Shown piece by piece: positions 1 through 7,711 of a stretch of 10,316 nucleotides of DNA (the stretch's first letter is position 1; the number at the start of each line of letters is the position of its first letter). The translations under genes and the position numbers were made by a program. The DNA lies in contig CAJWZI010000028.1 in assembly GCA_913049615.1 (NCBI GenBank), positions 1 to 10,316 of the forward strand. The letters are read 5' to 3'. Source of the stretch: an uncultured Alphaproteobacteria bacterium (GTDB lineage: Bacteria; Pseudomonadota; Alphaproteobacteria; GCA-2731375). The notes below the pieces were generated by a model, which saw only the letters and a program-made list of their open reading frames with translations, ran no database searches and was not told where the DNA came from.

Positions 1-1
1 T

Positions 2-3000
2 CAAGTCTTTGACCGGCTTGCCCGTACCTGGACCTATTGGGGATGGAAAGGTGGCTATTTCGATGCCGAGGAGGACGCCGTTGCTTTCTGCGACGAGTTG
101 AGCCACATGCTAGCCCGGCAGATGGCAGCACCTAATTCACCGCAATGGTTCAACACCGGCATGCACTGGGCCTATGGTATCGACGGTCCAAGCCAGGGAC
201 ATTTTTATGTGGATCATACATCAGGAGACCTGCGGGCCTCCACGTCGGCCTATGAACGTCCTCAGCCTCACGCATGTTTTATCCAATCCGTCGCGGACGA
301 TTTGGTCAACGAAGGCGGCATCATGGATCTATGGGTGCGCGAAGCACGGCTGTTCAAATACGGCTCGGGAACGGGGTCTAATTTCTCTGATATCCGGGGC
401 GATAGCGAAGGGCTGTCAGGAGGCGGCAATTCCTCGGGCTTGATGAGTTTTTTGAAAATTGGTGACCGCGCCGCTGGCGCAATAAAGTCGGGCGGCACAA
501 CCCGCCGTGCGGCTAAAATGGTGGTGGTGGACGCAGACCATCCCGATATTGACGAGTATGTAAATTGGAAAGTGGTGGAAGAACAGAAGGTAGCCGCACT
601 GGTTGCTGGGTCTCGCATCACCGCCAAAAACCTGCAGGCCGTAATGGCAGCTTGCCAGGAAGGCACTGGGGAGAACGAGCCCACGGACGAACATGATGGG
701 CGGTTTGATCCGTCCAGAAACCCAGCCTTGAAAACGGCACTTCGGGCCGCCCAGGCCGCGATGATCCCAGAAAACTACTGGCGGCGCACAATTGATTTTG
801 CGAAGCAGGGTTATACGGAGATTGAATTCCCTATCTTCGACACTGATTGGGATTCGGATGCCTACCTAACGGTTTCAGGGCAAAATTCAAACAATTCGGT
901 GCGGGTCACGAATGATTTTCTGCGGGCAGTCGAAAACGATAGCGATTGGGAACTTTACCGGCGGACCGACGGCAAGGTGGCACGCACCATCAAGGCCCGT
1001 GATTTGTGGGAAAGCATCGGTAATGCAGCCTGGGCCAGCGCTGACCCAGGCCTGCAATATCACTCCACGATCAACGAGTGGCATACCTGTCCTGAAGGAG
1101 GCGCGATCAGGGCCTCCAACCCATGTTCCGAATACATGTTTCTGGACGATACAGCCTGCAATCTGGCATCGATTAATTTGGCCACCTTTCTGAAAGAAGA
1201 CGGATTGTTCGACGTGGACGGCTTCTGCCACGCCACGCGTCTATGGACCATAGTACTTGAGATTTCCGTGATGATGGCGCAATTCCCCTCCAAAGAAATC
1301 GCACGACTGTCCTATGATTACCGCACCTTAGGTCTTGGTTATGCCAATATAGGCGGTCTGCTCATGGCTTTGGGGCTGCCCTATGACAGTAAACAGGGCC
1401 GCTCGCTGTGCGCTGCAATAACGGCCCTGATGACGGGCACCGCCTATACCACTTCAGCCGAAATGGCCAAGGAAATGGGTCCCTTTGCCCGTTACGCTGA
1501 AAACGCACCACACATGCTGCGGGTGATTACGAACCATCGCCGTGCCGCAATTGGTGCGACCAAAAATTTTGATGGTCTGGAAATCATGCCCGTGCCCTTG
1601 AAGGCGGCAGATTGTCCAGATTCGGCCCTTGCAGTGGCCGCCGCCAAAGCCTGGGATCTGGCGTTGGAATTAGGTAAAAAATACGGCTACCGAAACGCCC
1701 AGGCAACGGTTATCGCCCCAACCGGCACCATTGGCCTGGTCATGGATTGTGATACCACAGGCATTGAACCTGATTTTGCCCTGGTAAAATTCAAGAAACT
1801 GGCCGGCGGCGGTTACTTCAAGATAATCAACCGCATGGTGCCAGCTGCTCTGACGGCGTTAGGATACAATCAGTTTCAAATCGACGAGATTGTCAACTAC
1901 GCGATTGGCCACAGCACTCTTTCCGGAGCGCCTAACATCAACCATGAAGCTCTACGCTCCCATGGTTTTGGCGACGAGGAGCTCGGTAAAGTCGAGGATG
2001 CCTTGGAAAGTGCTTTCGACATTCGTTTCGTCTTTAACAAATTCACACTGGGCGAGGATTTTTGCTTTGAGGCATTGGGTTTCAGTAAGGAGCAGATGAA
2101 CGATTTCTCGTTTGATATGCTAGGCACACTGGGTTTTGAGGAAGGGCAGATCGAGGCTGCCAATGTCTATTGTTGCGGCGCCATGACCTTGGAAGGCGCG
2201 CCTCATCTAAAGGATGAGCACCTACCCGTGTTTGACTGCGCCAATCTATGTGGCCGCATCGGCAAGCGTTTTCTGACCGTGGATAGCCACATCCGCATGA
2301 TGGCGGCCGCGCAACCGTTTATCTCGGGTGCAATCTCCAAGACAATAAATATGCCCAATTCGGCAACTATTGAGGATTGCAAGAAGGCCTATCAGGATTC
2401 CTGGCGGCTCGGCCTTAAGGCGAACGCTCTTTACCGGGATGGCTCAAAACTCTCGCAACCGCTTTCGTCCGCCCTGTTTGATAGTCTGAGTGAGGATGGC
2501 GAAAAGACGCTCGAAGCAACTCTCGCCGCATCTAGAGTAGAACCCGCTGTTGTAGCTGAAAGGGTAGTAGAGCGCATAATCGCCAAACGACGTAAACTAC
2601 CCCAACGGCGCAAAGGCTATACGCAAAAGGCCGTTGTGGGAGGTCATAAAGTCTATTTGCGTACCGGTGAATATGAAGATGGCTCCCTAGGCGAAATATT
2701 TATCGATATGCACAAGGAGGGCTCCGCCTTCCGTAGCCTGATGGACAGCTTCGCCATCGCTATTTCCCTGGGTCTGCAGCACGGCGTACCGCTGGAGAAT
2801 TATGTGGACGCCTTTACTTTTACTCGGTTCGAACCTAACGGCATAGTTGAAGGCAACGACGTCATCAAGATGTCTACTTCGGTGTTGGATTATCTATTCC
2901 GCGAGTTGGCCGTATCGTACCTCGGCCGCAACGAACTAGCGCATGTAGACCCCGAAGACCTGCGTCCCGATACCTTAGGAACCGGCTTGACCGAGGAAGA

Positions 3001-3376
3001 AGCGGAGAATGAAGTTAACAAGGAATACCTAGCCGCTGCGGCCCAAAGCGTGGCCTCACGCGGTTATGTCAGGGGCCGCTCCTTGCTTGTCCTGACAGGA
3101 GGCAACGACGGCGGCACCGGGACGGCCAACGCAGCTGGCACCGGTACTGGAAAGGTACTCGCCATAAACAATGTAACTGGCAATGGCAAAGGGGCCGCAG
3201 TGACATTTGATCCTGACATTAAGGATAAAGTTGATGAACGTCTGGACCGTATCCGCGAGGCACGCATGAAAGGTTATGAGGGAGATGCCTGCGGTGAATG
3301 TGGCAACTTCACCCTGCTACGAAACGGCACCTGTTTAAAATGCAACACCTGTGGGGGTACTTCAGGCTGCAGCTAA
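2..3376 (+). CDS. nrdJ: Adenosylcobalamin-dependent (class II) ribonucleotide reductase, 5'-partial
   Basis: Reduces ribonucleotides to deoxyribonucleotides in the cytoplasm with a B12-derived radical, so it needs neither oxygen nor a small subunit. The frame is open from base 2, giving 1124 visible residues. The ATG at 98 is internal, because family-like sequence ([10 protein letters not shown]) precedes it. Relatives of this long type run to roughly 1200 residues or slightly more, so about 100 N-terminal residues probably lie outside. Seen in order: [10 protein letters not shown] (131-160); ACFIQS with the first redox Cys (275-277); [10 protein letters not shown] and [14 protein letters not shown] with the presumed thiyl-radical Cys (1124-1126); the partner Cys in DTACNL (1157-1159), 11 residues on as in Thermotoga NrdJ; APTGTIG near 1715-1735; a TSCPD-type domain near 2615-2960; a Gly/Thr/Ala-rich linker near 3095-3200; and a C-terminal tail with six Cys (3290-3373), likely the re-reducing or zinc-binding tail. 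A terminator follows 92 bases after the stop. The identification is secure. Confidence 0.97.
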   Translation, partial: QVFDRLARTWTYWGWKGGYFDAEEDAVAFCDELSHMLARQMAAPNSPQWFNTGMHWAYGIDGPSQGHFYVDHTSGDLRASTSAYERPQPHACFIQSVADDLVNEGGIMDLWVREARLFKYGSGTGSNFSDIRGDSEGLSGGGNSSGLMSFLKIGDRAAGAIKSGGTTRRAAKMVVVDADHPDIDEYVNWKVVEEQKVAALVAGSRITAKNLQAVMAACQEGTGENEPTDEHDGRFDPSRNPALKTALRAAQAAMIPENYWRRTIDFAKQGYTEIEFPIFDTDWDSDAYLTVSGQNSNNSVRVTNDFLRAVENDSDWELYRRTDGKVARTIKARDLWESIGNAAWASADPGLQYHSTINEWHTCPEGGAIRASNPCSEYMFLDDTACNLASINLATFLKEDGLFDVDGFCHATRLWTIVLEISVMMAQFPSKEIARLSYDYRTLGLGYANIGGLLMALGLPYDSKQGRSLCAAITALMTGTAYTTSAEMAKEMGPFARYAENAPHMLRVITNHRRAAIGATKNFDGLEIMPVPLKAADCPDSALAVAAAKAWDLALELGKKYGYRNAQATVIAPTGTIGLVMDCDTTGIEPDFALVKFKKLAGGGYFKIINRMVPAALTALGYNQFQIDEIVNYAIGHSTLSGAPNINHEALRSHGFGDEELGKVEDALESAFDIRFVFNKFTLGEDFCFEALGFSKEQMNDFSFDMLGTLGFEEGQIEAANVYCCGAMTLEGAPHLKDEHLPVFDCANLCGRIGKRFLTVDSHIRMMAAAQPFISGAISKTINMPNSATIEDCKKAYQDSWRLGLKANALYRDGSKLSQPLSSALFDSLSEDGEKTLEATLAASRVEPAVVAERVVERIIAKRRKLPQRRKGYTQKAVVGGHKVYLRTGEYEDGSLGEIFIDMHKEGSAFRSLMDSFAIAISLGLQHGVPLENYVDAFTFTRFEPNGIVEGNDVIKMSTSVLDYLFRELAVSYLGRNELAHVDPEDLRPDTLGTGLTEEEAENEVNKEYLAAAAQSVASRGYVRGRSLLVLTGGNDGGTGTANAAGTGTGKVLAINNVTGNGKGAAVTFDPDIKDKVDERLDRIREARMKGYEGDACGECGNFTLLRNGTCLKCNTCGGTSGCS

Positions 3377-3377
3377 C

Positions 3378-3500
3378 GCCCCCGCAAGGGCCCCTGCCTA
3401 TTCTGGGACGGGGCACAGGAGGCTGTAGTAAATGTAGAGTAGCGTAAGAGTCCTCCCTGTTGAGACTCGGGGCGCGGTGTTCACCGCGCCCCCTTTTTTT
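3378..3500 (+). ncRNA. Candidate small RNA or structured nrdJ 3' UTR
   Basis: Between the nrdJ stop and the terminator, several stem-loops can be drawn. A GCCCC/GGGGC stem lies near 3390-3416. A 5-bp GAGTC/GACTC stem (3448-3452 with 3464-3468) has an 11-base loop reading CTCCCTGTTGA. The strong terminator hairpin follows directly. The pyrimidine loop is complementary to Shine-Dalgarno sequences, a layout seen in several alphaproteobacterial small RNAs with exposed anti-SD loops. An alternative pairing of ACAGGAGG (near 3416) with CCTCCCTGT (3452-3460) would hide the loop. I found no clear promoter, so it may be only a processed 3' UTR of nrdJ. The 5' end is a guess. Confidence 0.3.
3469..3500 (+). 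terminator. Rho-independent terminator after nrdJ
   Basis: GGGGCGCGGTG (3469-3479) and CACCGCGCCCC (3482-3492) are perfect complements, separated by TT. The innermost G-C pair probably opens to give a 10-bp stem with a 4-base loop. One C and a run of seven T (3494-3500) follow, which fixes the plus-strand orientation. It ends transcription from nrdJ or from a small RNA between them. There is no comparable T-run on the other strand. Confidence 0.9.
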
Positions 3501-3910
3501 GTTAATCATGGCTTGGCCACTCGTTTAAGAATTCCCCCAATCCTGATAGGATAATGCAAACAACGAAAATCCCGTCTGAAGGGGCGAGCCGGGCAATAAA
3601 AGGTCCGCTGCATGTCTGCTAAATTAATAACATATGGTGGTGCTAGGAGATTTTAGGTTTCCACACCAGGATCGCGGCACGAAATATCAGTATCAGGGTG
3701 GACCCGTTGGGTTTTGGCGCGATTGTTAATCACACGGGATGTAATGGAGCAGCGCTTCATGTAAATTTGGCCGCGGACAAGTCAATAGTGAAAGAACTCG
3801 CCATTGCAAACAAGGCTCTTTTGGATTTCGAAATCAACCAGACCGAAGGATTAACTTCTACCGCGACCCAACCATCTGAGCAAAATCACCGGACCTAAGT
3901 TGATTTAGCC
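3501..3910. other. Convergent intergenic stretch without a convincing gene
   Basis: These 410 bases lie between the nrdJ terminator and the aspS stop. I see no tRNA, transposon end, repeat array or clear minus-strand terminator for aspS. A plus-strand frame is open from 3647 to 3898 and is listed separately as doubtful. Another short frame, ATG at 3634 to TAA at 3729 (31 codons), overlaps it in a different phase and has no Shine-Dalgarno sequence. The stretch is more A+T-rich in places (around 3590-3660) than the flanking genes. Confidence 0.5.
3698..3898 (+). CDS. Doubtful short ORF, hypothetical protein
   Basis: A GTG-started frame of 66 codons lies between nrdJ and aspS. The same frame is open back to 3647 but has no ATG. 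No Shine-Dalgarno sequence sits close to the GTG; an AGGAGA at 3645-3650 is about 47 bases upstream. The product would be soluble and polar, with no membrane segment or signal peptide. It contains a stretch reading KELAIANKALLDFEINQTEG that looks protein-like but matches no family I recognise. About half its codons end in G or C, so codon use does not decide the matter. It could be a chance ORF or the remnant of a decayed gene. Confidence 0.2.
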   Translation: MDPLGFGAIVNHTGCNGAALHVNLAADKSIVKELAIANKALLDFEINQTEGLTSTATQPSEQNHRT

Positions 3911-5698
3911 CTACTGCGGCTTTATCGCCTCCGGCACGATGGTCCGTATGTGTATCTCCCTCAGGTGCTTAGCATCCGCAGGCGCCGGTGCGCTCATCAT
4001 CAGGTCCTGGGCCTGTTGGTTCATGGGGAACATGATCACTTCACGGATATTTGGTTCCTTGGCCAGCAGCATAATTATACGGTCAATGCCAGGGGCAATA
4101 CCGCCATGTGGCGGGGCGCCAAACTTCAGGGCGCTGAGCATACCGCCGAAGCGATTTTCCACTTCCGCCGGACCGTACCCGGCAATCTCGAATGCCTTGT
4201 ACATGATCTCCGGCGAATGGTTCCGGATCGCGCCAGAGGCCAATTCGTCGCCATTACAGACGATGTCGTATTGGTAGCCAAGGACGTCCAACGGCGACTT
4301 ACTTTCCAAGGCTTCCATACCTCCCTGAGGCATGGAAAAGGGATTATGCGAAAAATCGACCTTTTGTTCCGTCTCGTTCCATTCGTACATTGGGTAGTCC
4401 ACGATCCAACAAAACCGATAGGCATCCTTTTCTATTAAATCTAGGTCATGCCCGACCTTTAGACGGGCAAGGCCGGCCAATTGAGCTGCCTCCACTTCCT
4501 TGCCCGCGGAAAAGAATAGACCGTCGCCATCTTTGCAGCCGGTCAATTCCTTCAAATTTGCCATGCGTTGGTCATCCAACCGGTTGGCGATCGGACCTTT
4601 GCCATCGCCATCGGCAAAACTAATCCAACCCATGCCGGGGGCGCCCCCTTCCCGAGCCCAATCGTTCATCTTGTCGAAAAAACTACGTGGTTGAGACGCG
4701 GCACCTGGCGCAGGTATTGCTCGAACGACGCCGCCATCGGCCACCATCTTGGCAAAAAGTTGGAAGTCTGAGCCGTCGAAAACCAGGGATACGTCAGAGA
4801 TTTCCATCGGTATACGCAAATCAGGCTTGTCATTACCATACTTAAGTATCGATTCGGTATATGGAATTTGGGGAAACGGCACGGAAGTGACACTGGCACC
4901 GTTAGAAAATTCCTCAAACACTCCATGCATGATCGGCTCAACCGCTTCGAATACATCCTTTTGTTCCACAAAACTCATTTCCAAATCCAACTGATAAAAT
5001 TCACCGGGACTACGGTCGGCCCTGGCATCCTCGTCACGAAAGCAAGGGGCAATTTGGTAATAGCGGTCGAACCCAGCAATCATCGCCAATTGTTTGAACT
5101 GTTGAGGAGCCTGTGGCAGAGCATAGAACCGGCCCGGATGTAATCGGCTGGGCACTAGAAAATCGCGAGCGCCCTCGGGTGAGGATGCGGTCAAAATCGG
5201 TGTCTGAAAATCGATAAATCCCTGTTCTTCCATGCGCCGTCGGATTGAAGATATGATTTTACTGCGCAGCAGAATGTTTCTGTGCATAGCGGGCCTTCGC
5301 AAATCTAGGAAGCGGTAACGCAGCCGAGTTTCCTCAGGGTAGACCTGGTCCCCAAAGACCTGCAACGGCAACTCCTCTGCCGCCGATAGAAGATCCAGTT
5401 TTTCCATACGCACCTCGACTTCACCGGTCGGCAAATCCCTGTTGATGGTTTCTTCATCCCGAGCCAACACCACACCTTCAATTCGAATAACGCTCTCTGG
5501 TCGCACCACCTCTGCCGCAGCGAAATAATCGTTGTTAGGTTCGATAACGCATTGGGTGATACCGTAGTTGTCCCGCAAATCGATGAACAGCAAGCCGCCA
5601 TGGTCTCTTTTCCGGTGCACCCAACCGGAAACTCGGGTGGTTTGTCCGACGTCGCACAGGCGCAACGCTCCACAGGTATGACTACGATAAATATGCAT
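3911..5698 (-). CDS. aspS: Aspartate--tRNA ligase (AspRS, bacterial type)
   Basis: Charges tRNA-Asp with aspartate in the cytoplasm, and possibly also tRNA-Asn. The product has 595 residues, normal for bacterial AspRS. The frame stays open 60 codons further upstream, but family similarity begins at [13 protein letters not shown] and AAGGA sits 8 bases before that ATG, so I place the start at 5698. Domains: an N-terminal OB-fold anticodon-binding domain (about 1-105, [11 protein letters not shown]); class II motif 1 (about 160-185, [16 protein letters not shown]); motif 2 ([10 protein letters not shown], about 220-229, R221); the bacterial GAD insertion (about 300-400); and motif 3 (GGIAPGIDR, 532-540, R540). 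His33 corresponds to the His described in non-discriminating bacterial AspRS, whereas Glu83 replaces the Gly usual in that type, so tRNA specificity is uncertain. The gene is divergent from rnd and convergent with nrdJ. Confidence 0.97.
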   Translation of the reverse strand: MHIYRSHTCGALRLCDVGQTTRVSGWVHRKRDHGGLLFIDLRDNYGITQCVIEPNNDYFAAAEVVRPESVIRIEGVVLARDEETINRDLPTGEVEVRMEKLDLLSAAEELPLQVFGDQVYPEETRLRYRFLDLRRPAMHRNILLRSKIISSIRRRMEEQGFIDFQTPILTASSPEGARDFLVPSRLHPGRFYALPQAPQQFKQLAMIAGFDRYYQIAPCFRDEDARADRSPGEFYQLDLEMSFVEQKDVFEAVEPIMHGVFEEFSNGASVTSVPFPQIPYTESILKYGNDKPDLRIPMEISDVSLVFDGSDFQLFAKMVADGGVVRAIPAPGAASQPRSFFDKMNDWAREGGAPGMGWISFADGDGKGPIANRLDDQRMANLKELTGCKDGDGLFFSAGKEVEAAQLAGLARLKVGHDLDLIEKDAYRFCWIVDYPMYEWNETEQKVDFSHNPFSMPQGGMEALESKSPLDVLGYQYDIVCNGDELASGAIRNHSPEIMYKAFEIAGYGPAEVENRFGGMLSALKFGAPPHGGIAPGIDRIIMLLAKEPNIREVIMFPMNQQAQDLMMSAPAPADAKHLREIHIRTIVPEAIKPQ

Positions 5699-5706
5699 GT
5701 TTGCGA

Positions 5707-5711
5707 TCCTT
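5707..5711 (-). promoter_or_regulatory. Shine-Dalgarno of aspS (decides the start)
   Basis: On the minus strand the sequence reads CCAAGGATCGCAAAC and then ATG. AAGGA lies 8 bases before the ATG at 5698. This supports the internal start rather than the longest open frame, whose first ATG (5878) would overlap the rnd start. Confidence 0.7.
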
Positions 5712-5759
5712 GGATAGGCTGTATTTACCGACCAGGCCGTTCCCTCTGGCGGCGGCGCT

Positions 5760-5788
5760 AAACCGCACAGAATAAGTCTTTGTGTCAA
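5760..5788 (-). promoter_or_regulatory. Possible aspS promoter
   Basis: A perfect TTGACA -35 box occurs on the minus strand at 5788-5783, preceded by C as in alphaproteobacterial CTTGAC. At 17-18 bases spacing the -10 candidate is CGGTTT or GGTTTA, which is poor. If used, transcription would start near 5753 and leave a leader of about 55 bases before aspS. The -35 is seen; the promoter is an inference. Confidence 0.35.
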
Positions 5789-5871
5789 GTCTGTGGACGG
5801 GAAGTTCGTGAAAATTTCCACGTAAACATACGTAACGACGAAGCGGCCAAAATTGTGTATAGGTTTGAGCC

Positions 5872-7041
5872 ATGTCACCCCAGCGTATTACTGAACTCAT
5901 CGACAATGACGAGACATTGACCGGGTTTTGTGCCCAACTGTCCCAATCTCCTTTTATCACAATCGACACGGAATTCATTCGTGACCGCACTTATTGGCCG
6001 CGTTTGTGCCTGATCCAGCTCGCTAATCACGATATTGCCCGTGCCATCGACCCACTGGTTGATGGTATCAACCTAACGCCCCTCGCCGATTTGCTGGCAA
6101 ATTCTAAGGTGATCAAAGTCTTCCACGCCGCGCGTCAGGATGTTGAAATATTTGTACAGCAGAATGGCGTAGTACCGACCCCGTTGTTTGATACGCAAAT
6201 CGCCGCGATGGTGTGCGGGTTTGGCGATTCCGTAGGCTATGACCGCCTGGTGGAGAAATTCGCTGGCGCTAGGATAGACAAAGGATCCCGTTTCACGGAC
6301 TGGAGCCGCCGCCCGCTAAGTGGCAAACAAATTGGCTATGCCCTGGACGACGTCACCCATCTGTTGAAGGTTTACGAGGCCTTATGCAGACAACTAGAAA
6401 AATCCCAACGCGCCCATTGGCTGGAAGAGGAACTTGGGGTGCTGACTGATAACGCCACTTATGATCAAATTCCAGAAGAAGCCTGGCGCCGCCTTAAATT
6501 GCGCAGCCGTAATACCCAATATCTGGGCGTTGCCAAGGAACTAGCCGCCTGGCGAGAACGCGAAGCACAACGGCGAAACATGCCGCGCAGTCATGTCCTG
6601 AAGGACGAAGCCATACAGGAACTGGCGGCCGAGATGCCTGGGACTATCAAAAACCTCGCACACCTAAGGGCGGTTCCTAAAGGACTAGCCGAAGGTCCCT
6701 TCGGCCAGAAATTGCTGGCCGCCATTCAGGCGGGGAGTACTCTAGCCGCGGAGGATGTTCCCAAGCCCAACGCACAAGTGGTACTTCCGCGTGGTCTTAG
6801 CCCACTGATCAGCCTGTTGAAAGTGCTGTTAAAAACAAAATGCGATGCAAACGATGTAGCGCCGAAACTTGTTGCCTCTGTCTCTGATTTAGAGCGGATC
6901 GCGTTAGACGACAGAGCCGATGTCGCCGCTCTGCGCGGATGGCGGAAGGAGATCTTTGGTGCGGACGCTTTAGATCTGAAACACGGACGTCTGGCAATGA
7001 CGGCCAATGGGAAACGGGTTGAATTGATTAGAACCTCTTGA
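5872..7041 (+). CDS. rnd: Ribonuclease D (DEDDy 3'-5' exoribonuclease)
   Basis: Trims the 3' ends of tRNA precursors and other stable RNAs. The product has 389 residues, normal for the family. The DEDDy exonuclease domain covers about 20-175. Exo I is IDTEF (D32, E34), Exo II is HAARQDVE (D90), and Exo III is YALDD (Y156, D160), so all four acidic metal ligands and the tyrosine are present. A first HRDC domain spans about 212-290 ([21 protein letters not shown]). The rest resembles the second, more variable HRDC-like region of RNase D. The ATG at 5872 is followed at once by the family-like N-terminus; upstream only a weak AGG in GTATAGGTTTGAGCC serves as a ribosome site, so translation may be modest. 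It is divergent from aspS, a pairing I recall from other alphaproteobacteria, and 46 bases upstream of the VOC gene, with which it could be co-transcribed. Confidence 0.95.
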   Translation: MSPQRITELIDNDETLTGFCAQLSQSPFITIDTEFIRDRTYWPRLCLIQLANHDIARAIDPLVDGINLTPLADLLANSKVIKVFHAARQDVEIFVQQNGVVPTPLFDTQIAAMVCGFGDSVGYDRLVEKFAGARIDKGSRFTDWSRRPLSGKQIGYALDDVTHLLKVYEALCRQLEKSQRAHWLEEELGVLTDNATYDQIPEEAWRRLKLRSRNTQYLGVAKELAAWREREAQRRNMPRSHVLKDEAIQELAAEMPGTIKNLAHLRAVPKGLAEGPFGQKLLAAIQAGSTLAAEDVPKPNAQVVLPRGLSPLISLLKVLLKTKCDANDVAPKLVASVSDLERIALDDRADVAALRGWRKEIFGADALDLKHGRLAMTANGKRVELIRTS

Positions 7042-7087
7042 ATTGGTACCGTCAAAACAAAGTTTTCCATTTATGTAGGAGATAATT

Positions 7088-7636
7088 ATGACCACGTTAC
7101 CAAAAATTTTGGGCATTCATCACAGCGCATATCTTTGCCGCGATGCAAAGGAAACCCGCGACTTCTACTGTGACGTTCTAGGCATGCGCATGCGGGCCAC
7201 CCTTGCCATCGATAAAAGGCCAGGCACGGACGAGGATCTGCGCTACATGCACCTGTTTTTTGAAATGGAAGACGGCAATTATATAGCTTTTTTTGACCTG
7301 CCCGATAGCGCCAAGGAAGACTACTTCAGAAATAAGGATGGCATGCAGGAATATCATTTCGCCTTTGAATTAGAAAATTTAGAAGCCCAGAAATATTTCA
7401 AAGATAAGCTGGAAAATCTTGGCCTAGCTGTGCGTGGTCCTGTGGATCATGGTTTCGTGACATCTATCTATTTTCATGACCCAAACGGTCTACAAGTAGA
7501 GTTTACAGTTCGTTCTGGCCGTCATGAAGTAATATTGGCCGAAGAAGAAGCAAAATCCGAGGACGTCTTGGCGCGCTGGACAGCCGAAACCGCTGCTGTC
7601 AAGTCAGAGCGTTTAAATCTGGCAGCAGCTGAATAA
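7088..7636 (+). CDS. VOC-superfamily (glyoxalase/extradiol dioxygenase-like) metalloprotein
   Basis: A 182-residue cytoplasmic protein of the vicinal oxygen chelate fold, a family that includes glyoxalase I, extradiol dioxygenases, fosfomycin/bleomycin resistance proteins and methylmalonyl-CoA epimerase. The first beta-alpha-beta-beta-beta module starts at IHHSAYLCRDAKETRDFYCDVLGM (two segments within about 10-33) and the second near 87. Likely metal ligands are H12 (or H11), H90 in EYHFAF and E138 in LQVEF; D131-G134 (DPNG) is the usual turn before the last strand. This 2-His-1-Glu set suits a divalent-metal enzyme, but the reaction cannot be assigned. About 40 residues after the fold form a charged, Ala/Glu-rich, probably helical tail not usual in minimal VOC proteins. 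A strong AGGAGA lies 5 bases before the ATG. It is followed after 75 bases by the monooxygenase, suggesting a shared role in oxidative catabolism. Confidence 0.85.
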   Translation: MTTLPKILGIHHSAYLCRDAKETRDFYCDVLGMRMRATLAIDKRPGTDEDLRYMHLFFEMEDGNYIAFFDLPDSAKEDYFRNKDGMQEYHFAFELENLEAQKYFKDKLENLGLAVRGPVDHGFVTSIYFHDPNGLQVEFTVRSGRHEVILAEEEAKSEDVLARWTAETAAVKSERLNLAAAE

Positions 7637-7660
7637 ATTGTATTGCCCCAGATCAAAGTG

Positions 7661-7682
7661 ACAATGACCAATTTGGTATTGT
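7661..7682. repeat. Imperfect inverted repeat before the monooxygenase gene
   Basis: ACAAT-g-ACCAA, one T, then TTGGT-ATTGT: ten complementary positions per arm, with a single unpaired G in the left arm. It lies in the 75-base gap between the VOC and monooxygenase genes, 17 bases before the AGGGAG ribosome site. With almost no loop it looks more like a protein-binding operator than an RNA hairpin. No T-run follows, so it is not a terminator. Confidence 0.45.
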
Positions 7683-7711
7683 TGCCGGGTAGATTTTGTA
7701 GGGAGTAGGTT

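Noticed and set aside
98..100. ATG at 98 as the nrdJ start
   Set aside because: The frame is open to the window edge, and the 32 codons before it encode typical NrdJ sequence, so the gene begins outside the window.
268..684. Minus-strand ORFs inside nrdJ
   Set aside because: Their translations are Ser/Pro/Ala-rich, as typical of antisense frames, while the plus frame holds conserved NrdJ motifs.
2826..2835. GGTTCGAACC resembling a tRNA T-arm
   Set aside because: It lies inside the conserved nrdJ frame (TRFEPN), with no cloverleaf around it.
3950..4438. Plus-strand ORF of 162 codons antisense to aspS
   Set aside because: It is a shadow of the well-supported aspS frame, with no recognisable domain.
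5699..5878. Sixty-residue N-terminal extension of aspS
   Set aside because: It is open in frame but has no family similarity, would overlap the rnd start, and leaves the good Shine-Dalgarno sequence and the normal AspRS N-terminus at 5698 unexplained.
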